Origin: Lycium barbarum
Taxonomy: Eukaryota > Streptophyta > Magnoliopsida > Solanales > Solanaceae
DNA length: 64,000 nt
Assembly (NCBI RefSeq): GCF_019175385.1
Contig: NC_083337.1
Location: 43,500,938-43,564,937 of the forward strand
Direction: 5' to 3'
Below, piece by piece: positions 24,689 to 36,170 of this stretch (position 1 is its first letter; each line of letters starts with the position of its first letter). The notes under the pieces are model-generated. The model did no database searches, was not told where the DNA came from, and saw only the letters and a list, made by a program, of their open reading frames with translations. The translations under genes and the position numbers were made by a program.

Positions 24689-26085
24689 ATGCCTCCGAAG
24701 AAGGCAACGGCTGCCCAGAAGGGCAAGGCGGTGATGGGAGAGACTAGTCAGATGCCGAGAGTTACACGGGCTCGTGCTCAGATTATGCCCGGTGCCGTAC
24801 TTCAGTCAGAGGGTTCAGCCACACCACCACCGGAGGAGCCTGGGGCAGGCCCATCATTAGCTCTAGAGGCTCCAGCGCCTGAGCCTCCAGCTCCTCAACC
24901 CGGGGCGGAGGATAGGACGTTGAGGGAGGCGGTACAGTTACTGACTACTTTGGTAGCGGGACAGACTCGCAGACGCGGGCTGAGAGGTGATGATGATGAT
25001 GACAGGCGTGATAGCCTGAGTGTCCGTGATTATTTGACATGTAATCCCCCAGCGTTTTTCGGGTCTAAGCCCGAGGAGGACCCCCACGACTTCATTCAGG
25101 GGATGCGGCGCTCATTGGGACTTGTCAGGGCTTCAGAGACCGAGTCCGTTGAGTTAGCCTCGCACAGGTTACGAGATGTTGCTGCTAATTGGTATGAGTC
25201 CTGGGAGCTGTCCAGAGGTGAGGGTGCTCCCCCAGCTACATGGGACGAGTTTGTGGCCGCCTTTCTCCGCTACTTTTTCCCCCGGAGTTGCGGAGGGCGA
25301 GGGCTGATAGGTTTTTGCAGTTGCGACAGAGGGGTCGGAGTGTTCGTGAGTATAATTTGGAGTTTGATTCTTTGGCTCGATATGCACCTGCTATAGTGGC
25401 TGACATGGCTGACCGGATGCACCGGTACGTGATAGGGCTGGACCGTTACTTAGTTGACAGCTGCATGGCGATGGCATCGCATACTGTTATGGACATCGCC
25501 CGGTTACAGGCCTACGCGCAGGGTATGGAGGACCGGCACAGAGAGGACCGGTCGGGCAGAGATCATGACAGGAGGCCGCCCAAGAAGGCCAGATCCGCGG
25601 GATATTCTTGAGATTTTCGAGGCGGGCAGCCTCAGTTACAACAGTCAGGTAGATATCCTCATCCATCAGGCCGGGGTACACAGCCCACCGGTAGACGATT
25701 TGATAGTGCAGGACCATCTAGGGCTGGCCAGAGTTCTAGAGCACAGGGTTTGCAGGTAACCGAAGGTTCCAGCCAGTCCAGACCACCCAGGCCCCGTTGT
25801 TCTTATTGTGGGAGGTCGCACCCAGGGGAGTGTTACCGAGCCACCGGAGCCTGTTTTTCTTGTGGCCGTCAGGGCCATATCATGCGAGATTGTCTGTTGG
25901 CGAGTTGTTCTGGTGGTACTATTCAGCCGACGGGATCAGCCGCTGGTTCATCCTCTACTCCTTTAGCTGCACGTCCTGCGGGACGAGGTGCGCTGGCACC
26001 GACGGGCCGCGGTCGAGGCCGTGACGGGGCTTCAGATTCTAGCGGTCCTTCGAACCGCATATATGCATTGGCTACCCGTCAGGAT
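24689..26085 (+). pseudogene. Y gag with zinc knuckle, frameshifted
   Basis: The start is the ATG at 24689 ([12 protein letters not shown]). A Pro/Ala-rich N-terminus is followed by the capsid-like gag core (FFGSKPEEDPHDFIQGMRRS, ELASHRLRDVAANWYESW, EFVAAFLR). A frameshift at about 25275 in a T/C-rich run moves the frame by one. The core then continues as PELRRARADRFLQLRQRG and REYNLEFDSLARYAP. An in-frame TGA at 25609 follows AGYS, where related proteins have arginine. The zinc knuckle [14 protein letters not shown] (C-X2-C-X4-H-X4-C) is intact at 25852-25893. The product would be the nucleocapsid/capsid protein, but this copy cannot make a complete one. Confidence 0.9.
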
Positions 26086-26470
26086 CAGGAGGCTTCGCCA
26101 AATGTTGTTACAGGTACTTTACTGGTTTTCTCCCGATCTGTATATGCACTGATTGATCCTGGTTCTACTTTATCATATATCGCTCCACTTGTTGCTAATA
26201 AAATTGGGATAGAATCTGAGCCGATAGAGCCTTTTGAGGTAGCTACACCAGTAGGGGATTCTGTTATAGCCAGACAGGTTTATCGAGGTTGTTCGGTGGT
26301 TATTTGTGGCCGCTGCACTAAGGCAGATTTGGTAGAGCTTGATATGACTGATTTCGACGTTATTATGGGTATGGATTGGCTAGCTTTTTGTTATGCTAAT
26401 GTTGATTATCAAAAGAAGGTAGTTCGTTTCCAATTCCCAGGTGAACCAGTTGTAGAGTGGGCAGGTAATA
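26086..26470 (+). pseudogene. Y protease domain
   Basis: Retropepsin-like aspartic protease in the same frame as the end of gag. The active-site motif is [12 protein letters not shown] (aspartate codon at 26155). D-P-G-S in place of D-T/S-G is usual for this plant chromovirus group, as far as I recall. The domain ends with the [10 protein letters not shown] motif typical of gypsy proteases (about 26356). This segment itself has no stop. Confidence 0.85.
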
Positions 26471-27831
26471 CAGCATCGCCAAGGGGTAAGTTTATTTCAT
26501 ACCTCAAGGCAAGAAAAATGATCAGGAAGGGCTATATTTATCATCTGGTCCGTGTACATGATTTAGAGGCAGAGGCACCGACTCTTCAGTCAGTCCCAGT
26601 GGTTAACGAATTCTTAGATGTATTCCCAGACGACCTTCCAGGTCTTCCCCCCGAGCGGGAGATACAGTTTGCTATTGATCTGTTGCCAGATACTCAGCCT
26701 ATATCTATTCCTCCGTACAGAATGGCACCTGCTGAACTGAAGGAATTAAAGGAGTAGCTGAGAGATTTATTAGAGAAGGGCTTTATTCGGCCCAGTACAT
26801 CACCCTGGGGAGCTCCGGTATTATTTGTGAGAAAGAAAGACGGCTCGCTGCGGAAGTGTATTGATTACATGCAGATGAATAAGGTAACCATTAAGAATAA
26901 ATACCCCCTCCCCAGGATTGATGATTTGTTTGATCAGATGCAGGGTGCCAGGTGTTTTTCGACAATAGACCTGCGGTCAGGCTATCATCAGGTGCGGGTA
27001 CAAGAGGCTGATATTCCTAAGACAGCATTCAGGACCCGTTACGGGCATTATGAATTCAGAGTGATGTCTTTTGGGCTGACTAATGCCCCAGCGGTATTTT
27101 TGGACCTGATGAATCGGGTATTCGGGCCGTTCTTAGACATGTTCGTGATTGTATTTATCGATGACATTTTGGTTTATTCACGATCAGAAGCAGAGCATGC
27201 AGATCATTTGAGGACAGTACTTGGCACACTCCGGCACCAGAATTTATATGCTAAATTTTCTAAATGTGAATTCTGGCTGTCTTCAGTGGCATTCATGGGG
27301 CATATTATTGGAGCGGATGGCATCTGGGTGGATAGCTAGAAGATCGAGGCCGTAAAGAGTTGGCCTAGACCTACGACGCCTACGGAGGTGCGTAGCTTTC
27401 TGGGGTTGGCCGGTTATTACCGGAGATTTGTAGAGGGATTTGCTTCGATTTCAGCACCTTTGACAAGGCTGACTCAGAAGGGAGCTAAGTTTCAGTGGTC
27501 TGATGCTGGCGAGCGTAGCTTCCAATTGCTGAAAGAGAAGTTGACTACAGCTCCAGTCCTGACTCTTCCTGAAGGTCCAGATGGGTATGTTATTTATTGT
27601 GATGCCTCTGGTATGGGTTTGGGGTATGTATTGATGCAGCACGGTAGGGCTATAACTTATGCTTCCCGGCAGCTCAAAAAGCACGAGAGAAATTATCCCA
27701 CTCACGATTTGGAGCTAGCCGCGGTGATTCATGCTTTGAAGATGTGGAGACATTATTTATATGGGGTTCACGTTGATATTTATACAGATCATAAGAGCCT
27801 CCAGTAGATCTTCAAGCAAAAGGAACTGAAC
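26471..27831 (+). pseudogene. Y reverse transcriptase and RNase H
   Basis: RT begins after the linker [13 protein letters not shown]. It contains [25 protein letters not shown] and the catalytic box FIDDILVYS (FIDD at 27154-27165), which matches the Y/F-x-DD motif of Ty3/gypsy RT. RNase H follows with YCDASG (about 27595), [14 protein letters not shown] and TDHKSLQ. In-frame TAG stops lie at 26755, 27337 and 27805, all in one frame. The first two replace a glutamine codon position (CAG to TAG), and the third replaces a tyrosine codon judged by the Z copy (TAT). Confidence 0.9.
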
Positions 27832-29060
27832 TTGCGGCAAAAGCGGTGGTTAGAGTTGCTGAAAGATTATGATGTTGATATTTTATACAATCCTGGGAAA
27901 GCTAATGTCGTGGCAGATGCACTCAGCCGTAAGTCCATGGGCAGTTTAGCGGACACGCCTTCAGAAAAGAAAGAAATGGTTCGCGATATCCATCAGCTGG
28001 CTAGTCTTGGAGTCCGCTTGGACGATTCTGGAGATGCTGGGATTTCTGTTCGAGGAGTGGCCGAATCCTCTATTCTGGGTGAGATAAAGCGGCGTCAGTA
28101 TGAGGATCCTTTTCTGATACAGTACAGAGACGTAGCCCGTGAAAAGGAGAAGACCCCGTTTGAGATTATATCTGATGGAGTATTATTATACAGGGGCAGA
28201 TTATGTGTACCTGACATTGCGGGACTGCGGCGACAGGTTATGGGCGAGGCACATTATGCCAGATATTCTGTTCATCCAGGGTCGATGAAGATGTATCATG
28301 ATCTTAGATGCCTGTATTGGTGGGACGGTATGAAAAAGGACATAGCAGAGTTCGTTGCCTAGTGCCTAAATTGTCAGCAGCTGAAGATTGAGCATCAGAA
28401 GCCCGGTGGGTTATTACAGGAGATGGAGATTCCGACGTGGAAGTGGGAGATGATTAATATGGATTTTATTGCAGGCTTGCCTCGCACTCCACGGAGGTAC
28501 AACTCCATATGGGTTATCGTTGATCGGCTGACAAAATCAGCCCATTTTCTTCCAGTTCGGACTACATACTCAGCTGAAGATTATGCCAGGCTATATATTA
28601 AGGAGATTGTGAGACTTCTTGGGGTTCCAGTGTCTGTTATCTCCGACAGAGGTGCCCAGTTTACAGCTAATTTCTGGAGATCATTTCAGGAGGGATTGGG
28701 GACCCAGGTGAGTCTGATTATAGCATTTCATCCTCAGTCCGACGGACAGGCCGAGCGCACTATTCAGACGCTGGAAGATATGTTGCGTGCCTGTGTTATG
28801 GATTTCAGGGGTAGCTGGGATGATCATTTGCCGCTTGTTGAATTTGCTTATAGCAACAGCTACCACTCCAGTATTCAGATGGCACCATATGAGGCTTTGT
28901 ATGGCAGGAAATGCAGGTCGCCAATCGGTTGGTTTGATGTTGGGGAGACTGAATTAATTTGCCCAGATATAGTCCAGCAGGCGGTGGATAAAGTGAAACT
29001 TATCCGGGAGCGCTTGTTAGCAGCCCAGAGTCGACAGAAATCGTATGCAGATAATCGTCG
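27832..29060 (+). pseudogene. Y integrase
   Basis: After KANVVADALSRKS comes the zinc-binding region with EAHYARYSVHPG and CLNCQQ; a TAG at 28360 lies just before that CxxC, where Z reads CAA for glutamine. The catalytic DD35E triad is intact: Asp in MDFIAGLP (codon 28462), Asp in ISDRGAQF (28645) and Glu in GQAERT (28753), with 35 residues between the last two. The core continues to FAYSNSYHSSIQMAPYEALY. The protein would insert element cDNA into chromatin. Confidence 0.9.
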
Positions 29061-29543
29061 TCGACCTTTAGAGTTTCAGGTTGGAGATTGGGTGTTCCTG
29101 AAAGTGTCACCTATGAAAGGTGTTATGAGATTTGGCAAGAAAGGAAAGCTCAGTCCGAGATATTTGGGCCTTATCAGATTATCCGTAAAATAGGCAAAGT
29201 TGCCTATGAATTAGATCTGCCAGCTGATTTGGGAGCGATGCACCCGGTATTCCATGTTTCTATGCTTCGTAAATGTATTGGTGACCCTTCCAGAATCGAT
29301 CCTACAGGTGATATACAGGTCACCGAGGAGCTATCTTATGAAGAGCAGCCTAGAACCATATTGGATCGTCAGGTAAGAAAATTGCAGAATAAAGATGTGG
29401 CTTCTGTTAAAGTGTTGTGGCGGAATAATAACCGAGAAGAAATGACCTGGGAAGCTGAGGAGCATATGAAGAAAAAGTATCCTCACCTATTTTCGGTACC
29501 TACAGGTAATCCAAATCGTTTATTTGACTATGTTGATTTGTGA
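29061..29543 (+). pseudogene. Y integrase tail with chromodomain-like region
   Basis: The GPY/F-type module (FLKVSPMKGVMRFGKKGKL, then SPRY and GPY) is broken by a 1-bp loss in a G run at about 29167; the frame resumes as YQIIRKIGKVAYELDLP. The C-terminus has HPVFHVSMLRKC, ILDRQVRKLQNKDV, VKVLWRN and EEMTWEAEE, which follow the pattern of a chromodomain that targets integration to heterochromatin in Tekay/Del chromoviruses. The stop is at 29541-29543. Confidence 0.85.
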
Positions 29544-29611
29544 ATGACTTTTATGTGATGGCTATAAAAGAAACTCCCCCGAATTGTTAGTAAGACCCGT
29601 AGAATTAATCC

Positions 29612-29631
29612 AACATTCGAAGACGAATGTT
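29612..29631 (+). other. Pre-PPT hairpin of Y
   Basis: AACATTCGAAGACGAATGTT: perfect 8-bp arms around a 4-nt loop, immediately before the PPT. Z and family A have the same structure at the same place. Confidence 0.8.
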
Positions 29632-29633
29632 CT

Positions 29634-29647
29634 AAAGGGAGGGAGGA
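29634..29647 (+). other. Polypurine tract of Y
   Basis: AAAGGGAGGGAGGA abuts the 3' LTR start TGTTACG at 29648. Confidence 0.95.
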
Positions 29648-32217
29648 TGTTACGTCCCGTATTTTATACATTGGGACAATCCGGATTAACTATGATAAGT
29701 TAGGGCCAAGACCATTCCGGGACATGAAGTCGGGACTTTTGACCTTCGATTTTATTTTGAGACATAAGTTGTACATGAAATTGTTGGCATGGAACACTTA
29801 GGAAAAGTTGGGACCAAAAGTCATATACTTGGAAGTTGAAAATCATGCAAAAATAGGCCCTTTGGCCGTGTGGCTTTGAAATTGGTCCCACACATTTTGT
29901 GGCCAATTTTAAATGGTCCAACACATGTGTGGGCCACGGACACTTGGAGGGTTCATCTAGGAGCTTAAAACATGACTTCTAAGTCATCTTCTATCATTCT
30001 ACACTTAGAAAAAAAATCAAGAAGTTGAAGAGCAACAACAACAACCTCTTGGCCAAACCCAAGAAAAACCAAGTCCAATTTTAGCCATCCCAAAAATATT
30101 TCTTTGGTGCAAATCCACTAATTGGAGGTCCATAAGTAACGTGGAAGTGTTGTTGGAGCGATCAAACCATCCTTCTAGTAGATCGGAAACCCTAGCCTAT
30201 TTGTGGAGTTGAAGAAGAAAGGTAAGATTTGATCTTGTTTTATGTGTTGTGAATGTTTTATGCATGTTGTAGTATGTTAATATGGATGAAATTTGTGAAA
30301 TATAGTAAGTTGGAGGTGAGCCGTGTATGGTCGTGTAGATGTGTGTGTTGTGATTGGGTTGATGAATTGATTCTATGTAGCATATTTAGTTGTGTAGTGT
30401 GGAGAAAAGAATAAGAATCATCAATATATGTATATGTGTAGTGTGGCCGAATGTAGGTCATATTGCATGACAAGAATGGGTTATGGTTGTGTTCTCGGGT
30501 TTGGGACTGTTTTCGAGAAAATTGGAGCAATTGTTGGATTGTTGGAAATATTGTGTAAATTGTTTAAAATGTCCTTGAATATTGTTGGTATGGGTTCGGG
30601 TTGGTATTTGAATGTATGAGCGGTGATGTGGCTTGAATGTAAGCCGTCGAATTGAATATTGTGAATGTTGTTGAATGATGTAAAAGAGAGTTATTAATGT
30701 TATATTGCCTTTCGGATTGGTCATTGGGGTTGCTAGGTTGGTTATTGTTGTTGTTATTGTTGATTTGGCCGAGTTAAATTCTCGGGGTTGGCCTATTTAC
30801 AGGGCAAATGCTACCCAAATTTCTGTAGAATTGAGTGTTAGTTTGGAATAAATTGCCTAAGTGCCTATGGCTAATGTTTGATATTCGTTGACGTATTTGT
30901 AGACCGTGAGGAGCCCGAGGCGTAGGTTGGGATTAGCTTGAGTTGGGCTAGCTTGGAGTGCGTACGAGGTATGTAAAGCTCAAACCTTCCTTCTTTTGGC
31001 ATACCTTAGTTATAAATAGGCTATGTCACGAGCCTCGAGGAAATTCTAAATTTGCAATCCGAGCACGTTATAACTCTTATATATATATTTCTTGGCATTC
31101 GTATGTTGATGTGATGAAATACGAACCCTTATGTCTTTGAAATAATTGATTTCCAAATGTTGCACAAAAAGTTTTGTTTTAAAGAATTCCGTAACTATGG
31201 ACGCCGTATCTTTCACCGAAAGGCTCGAATTGCTCCGATATTTTCTTAGGAGTTTGCATGGCGTATGATGAGTATGTTTTCCATAGGTGGGCCCGGCTCG
31301 GGTCGATACCCGTCCGTGGGTCCCGCGACTTTCCTTTATGTAATTCGGAGGACTCTTGAAAGAATTTGGTATGACTATTATTTCGATTCTCAAGTATGGT
31401 CATTTTACTTATAATTGAGTCCATGATAATGATTTTATGCATATGGTTACTCACGACTCTGCTCGTGCGTTTTGTTATATCTTTCGCCGAGTCCCGGGCC
31501 GGTTCTGTTGTCGTGCGCACTTTGATATACTCTGGTGTTATGCTGTGTTTATGGTTCACCGAGCCACTCGCTAGAGGGTCGGGTTCCACTTATATTTGGC
31601 GTTATGATGTGTATGGCGTTATGTTGTATTATGATGTGTGATGGGGATACGGAGATTTGAAACCTTCTGGTGTTATGCTGTGTTATGGCGCCATCGACGG
31701 GCGGGCGACCATATTTTCTGTGCCCTGTGCATGACTTATATTTCGAAAGTAAACATTTTGATATTTTGGGCTTCCACTTTTTTTCTGTACTTCTATTTCA
31801 TTTATGCCTCAGATTTGTTTTCTGTATCTTCTACTTTGAATACTCAGTACATATTTCGTACTGACCCCCTTTCTTCGGGGGCTGTGTTTCATGCCCGCAG
31901 GTACAGACGGACAGTTTGGTGATCCACCAGTTTAGGACACCCTCTTCTGCTGTTTGGAGTGCTCCTCTTATTCCGGAGCCTACATTTTGGTATATATATT
32001 CGTTCGTTGCATATGTATATATTTGTTCAGGGGTACGGCGGGGCCCTGTCCCGCCATATGATTCGGTTGGTCTGTTTAGAGGTCTGTAGACGTATATGTG
32101 GGTTTGTGCCTACTTCTGTACAGATGTATTTGTATGATCCCACTCGCCATGGCAGCCTTGTCGTCGTGCATTTGTATATGTTTTGGGCCGTTGCGCCATT
32201 TGATAGCCTTGTCGGCT

Positions 32218-32276
<59 letters not shown>

Positions 32277-32433
32277 GTTGTGTTGAAATGTGTCTGAGAC
32301 AGTTTGATATAATTTGAGGCAGCGTGTGATATTTGTGCCCGTATACGCTATCTGTATGTGATTCATATTGGATGAGTGTGTTCGGGTGCCCAGTTCGGGC
32401 ACTAGTCACGGCCTACGGGGTTGAGTCGTGATA
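29648..32433 (+). repeat. Y 3' LTR
   Basis: 2786 bp, from TGTTACGTCCC to GAGTCGTGATA; the terminal CA has become TA. It is longer than the 5' LTR mainly because of the (AT)n run. The palindrome core is at 31845-31863. Confidence 0.95.
32222..32273. repeat. (AT)26 microsatellite
   Basis: 52 bp of pure AT in the 3' LTR. The allelic position in the 5' LTR has only seven units (24313-24326), so the expansion happened after Y inserted. Confidence 0.95.
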
Positions 32434-32438
32434 ATTTC
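32434..32438. other. Target-site duplication of Y, right
   Basis: ATTTC, identical to 21725-21729; these bases are also part of the resumed Z integrase codons. Confidence 0.95.
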
Positions 32439-33425
32439 TTACCAGTCAGAACGACGCATGTGGCAGAAGATTATGCAAAGCTTTATCTTAAAGAGATAGT
32501 AAGACTCCATGGTGTTCCAGTATCTATTATCCCAGACAGAGGAACTCAGTTTACAGCCAATTTTTGGAAGTCTTTCCAAGAGGGTTTTGGGACCCAGGTT
32601 AACCTTAGCACGGCATTTCACCCGCAGACCGATGGACATGCTGAGCGCACCATTCAGACTCTTGAAGATATGTTACGGGCATGTATGATAGATTTCGGAG
32701 GTAATTGGGATGATCATTTGCCACTCATTGAATCTGCTTACAGTAACAGTTATCATTCTAGCATTCAGATGGCACCGTACGAAGCTTTGTATGGGCGAAA
32801 GTGTAGATCCCTAATTGGGTGGTTCGAAACAGGAGAGGCTAGATTGATAGGGCCAGACTTGGTCCAGCAAGCCATAGAGAAAGTCAAGCTCGTACAAGAT
32901 CGGTTATTAGCAGCCCAAAGTCGTCAAAAGTCCTATGTAGATAATCGCTGAAGAGACTTAGAGTTCCAAGTGAAAGATTGGGTATTCTTGAAAGTGTCAC
33001 CGATGAAAGGTGTAATGAGATTTGGCAAAAAGGGGAACCTTAGTCCCCGGTACATTGGACCTTATGAGATTGTGCACAAAGTGGGAAAAGTGGCCTACGA
33101 ATTAGATCTACCTCCGAATTTGGAGTCAGTTCACCCAGTTTTCCATGTCTCGATGCTTCGAAAATGTGTTGGAGATCCTACTAAGATCGTGCCAATAAGC
33201 GATGTGCAAGTGACGGAAAAGTTGACTTATGAAGAAGTACCCATTGCCATACTAGATAGGCAAGTACGGAGGCTTAGAAACAAAGAAGTGTCCTCAGTTA
33301 AGGTTTTATGGAGAAGCAGTAAACGAGAAGAAATGACATGGGAAGCGGAAGAAAGTATGCGATCCAGATACCCTCATTTATTTCAGCCCTTGGGAGAGAT
33401 TCAAGATGAAACATCAGCGGTATGA
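32434..33425 (+). pseudogene. Z integrase core, GPY/F and chromodomain-like tail
   Basis: This is the continuation of the Z coding region after the Y insertion. It starts with FLPVRTTHVAEDYAKLYLKE. Second catalytic Asp (IIPDRGTQF) and Glu (GHAERT) are present with the 35-residue spacing; the first Asp is on the other side of Y near 21640. A TGA at 32949 interrupts DNR-RDLEF where Y has CGT for arginine. The tail has MKGVMRFGKKGNLSPRY, GPYEIVHKVGKVAYELDLP and the chromodomain-like ILDRQVRRLRNKEVSSVKVL with EEMTWEAEE. The stop is at 33423-33425. Confidence 0.9.
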
Positions 33426-33592
33426 GGTATGTATGATTCTTTTCATGCTTTTGGTCGTGTGTGGCCATAGAAATTTTGATATTGTGACGTAGCCCTGTGA
33501 GGCGATGATATTTTGGGTTGTTGTGATAGGTTGGTAGTGCCATATTATAGGGGAGACTCTGGAATTTTTTTTATAGAATCCCCGAAGACCAT

Positions 33593-33612
33593 AACATTCG
33601 AGAACGAATATT
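33593..33612 (+). other. Pre-PPT hairpin of Z
   Basis: AACATTCG, loop AGAA, CGAATATT: the Y structure with one arm mismatch. Confidence 0.7.
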
Positions 33613-33615
33613 CTT

Positions 33616-33636
33616 AAGGGGGGGGGGGGGGGAGAA
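33616..33636 (+). other. Polypurine tract of Z
   Basis: AA, then 15 G (33618-33632), then AGAA, directly before the LTR start at 33637. The G run is longer than in Y or family A and is likely length-variable. Confidence 0.9.
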
Positions 33637-36170
33637 TGTTACACCTCAGAAATTTCTCCGTGAGCGTACAATGAATAGACCAACGAAGAGTATGAGTGTA
33701 CGACGTTTTACTAAGAAGGGGATGACTACTTATGAGTTTTGAAAATGCGAAAGTTGCAGATTTGCACTTCGACCCAGTTGGTCGTAAAATGAAATACGGA
33801 CCGTAAAGTGGTATACGGTCCGTAAACTGCCAGGTTGTATTTCAACTTCCAAAAACTTCAACTTTCTGTCAAATGCTGGAATGGTTAAAGACGACTTGGA
33901 ATATGGACCGTAAACTGAAATACGGCCCGTAAAACTGAGTCGTAAACCACCATGTCCTCAGCATGACTTTTTGTTTCTATCATCCTTAAATACAGCCACG
34001 AAATACGGTCCGTAAACTGGAATACGGACCATAAACTGTGTTTACGACCACTGTACACTTTCGACGACTGTTCATTTAAGATCAGATTATGTGTTATTAA
34101 TAAGAGACCAAGTTCATTATTTCATTTCCACATGACACCCCCTTCTCTCTAAAACATCTCTCTACATAAATTCCACAAGAATTCAAGGATATTTGGTGAT
34201 CAACAACATAAACTAAGTGAATCAAGTATAAGAAAACCCATTAAGGATCATACAAGTCAGGAAATCTCATTGGAGATAAAGTAGGGTTTTGCTCAAGTGG
34301 AGTATTATCAACCAAAGCTTGTTCCTACGACATATAAGGTAAGATTTATGATGTTTCTATGTTGTTTAAGGTATTTAAGAGTTGAAATACTTGGATTGTA
34401 GAGAGGTATGGCAAAATGGGTCATGAATGTGGAATAGTGCCATTTTGAGAAATAGTTTGAATTGAGTTATGAGTCTTGATGTATTGTGATGTAAATGTGT
34501 TATAAATGATCTTGAGAACATGAGATGAGCACTGTACGTGAATGGACATAGTTGTGTGTTATACCCATGGATATGAGTAATTGAAAGTAAGTCTAGAAAT
34601 GTGGATAACGTGGATGAATAATGATTATTGTTATGGTATTATGAATGCATTAGTGAAGTTTGGGAGTTGATATACGCTATGGAGGAATGTCGTATAAATA
34701 AAGGAGAGGTTGTCCGATTTTCTCTAGTTTTGGTCAGATATGCTAGCTATCGATTCTAATGATAGTATGACTTTAATGAAGGTAGAAACGCTTAGCATTG
34801 GAGGTGAACGCGCAAGTGTAAAATAGTGAACGGAAAGGTATGTAAGGCTAACCCTTCTTTCATAAGGCATGGTTCTTTGGCCAAATATCTAAATCTTCTA
34901 TGAGACTATGATATCCTTCAAATGATTTGATATTCCGAGCTAGTAAGCTCACAATTCGTGATACGCCACGATTGTACTAAATCCCTCGTATAACGAGTAA
35001 GCCTATAGAGATAAATGTGATGAATGACGATAATAGTAATAATGATGTTGATGACGATTATGATAATGATGTAAATAGTAAAGATGCTTATGAGCTATTA
35101 TGTATATGTGTCTATGTATGACTATTATAGAACCCCGAGCTTATGAGGCCTGGCAAGATATGTAAATAAGTATGTACATGATTACGTAACGCGCGCACAC
35201 CTCTGCAGATGGTACGGATAACCCTAACGCCTTGGTAGGGCCAGGTAGATGTGACCCTGAAGCCTTGGTAGGGCCAGGTATGAGTAACCTTGATCCTTGG
35301 TTGGCCAAGTACGTATGAAACACCGATCCTCCATGGTCGGGTATGCTATGTAAATACTATGTATATGATATGATGATGTATATGATAGAGAAATGAGTAT
35401 GAATATGAATATGATACGGCATGAATATGAATATGATACGATATGAATGTGAATAAGTGTATGTATACGAATACGGGTACTAATATGGAACAGATACGAT
35501 TATGGATATGGATATTGATGTATGAGCACAAATACGCATTTGAATTGAAAGTTCCTATGAAAGGCAAGTAAGTGCCCATGACGATGATATTACCATCTCC
35601 CATCTTGTGCTACTTTTAATGATGTTCATTATGCTTCTATATTGATATTGATCATGCTTTACATACTCAGTACATTCTTCGTACTGACGTCCTTTTGTTT
35701 GTGGACGCTGCGTCATGCCCGCAGGTGCACAGGGAGACAGGCTTGATCCATAGCTGCCTTCTCAGAGACTACATAGCAGGGCTCCACTTCATTCGGAGCT
35801 ATAGCTTTTGGGTACTTATTCTTTTGTGTACATAGTTATGGGCATAGCGGGGTCCTATCCCGCTTATGTGATATGTTATACTCTTCTTAGAGGCTCGTAG
35901 ACATGTGAATATGGTTAGATATGTCCAGCCTTGTCGGCCTATATTTTGTATATTATTTTGATAGCCTTGACGGCTCATGTACATTGATGTGGTATAGATG
36001 CCAACCATGATATGAAAGCATTGTCATCTAATGGGACTAACATGAATGGTGATTAGAAATGTATGTTTAATTATGTGGCTCGCCTAAATTTAAGTGAATT
36101 TTAAGCCAAGGGGTGTTCGGGGTGGGCTAGCACCGGGTGCTCGTCGCGGCCCTCTAGACCGGTCGTGACA
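33637..36170 (+). repeat. Z 3' LTR
   Basis: 2534 bp, from TGTTACACCTCAG to CGGTCGTGACA. It holds several ACGGTCCGTAAACTG-type motifs in both orientations (33795-34045), the CTTGGTAGGGCCAGGTA repeat (35240-35280), TATGAATATGA simple repeats (35395-35450) and the palindrome core at 35668-35686. Confidence 0.92.

Larger units (their letters stand above)
21730..32433 (+). mobile_element. Chromovirus Y (Ty3/gypsy, Tekay/Del type), full length
   Basis: A 10.7 kb element with LTRs 21730-24484 and 29648-32433, a perfect 5-bp duplication, PBS, a gag-pol coding region (24689-29543), a pre-PPT hairpin and a PPT. I counted roughly 40 to 50 differences between LTRs by eye (under 2%), so it is the youngest layer of the nest. 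Domain order is gag, zinc knuckle, protease, RT, RNase H, integrase and a C-terminal chromodomain-like region. Two frameshifts and five stops make it non-autonomous as it stands. It sits in the integrase gene of Z. Confidence 0.97.
19057..36170 (+). mobile_element. Chromovirus Z (Ty3/gypsy, Tekay/Del type), interrupted by Y
   Basis: The order is 5' LTR remnant (19057-19920), PBS, gag fused by deletion to RNase H, integrase start (to 21729), inserted element Y (21730-32433), integrase remainder and chromodomain-like tail (32434-33425), PPT and complete 3' LTR (33637-36170). The 5' LTR remnant and the matching 864 bp of the 3' LTR (35307-36170) differ at about 36 positions by eye (about 4%). 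Z lies in the gag of the Tat element. Its own target duplication cannot be checked because its 5' end is deleted. Confidence 0.9.

Noticed and set aside
24689..29543. An endogenous pararetrovirus or another viral insertion in place of a retrotransposon.
   Set aside because: LTRs, target-site duplication, PBS, PPT and a DD35E integrase are all present, and no movement or coat protein domain is seen.
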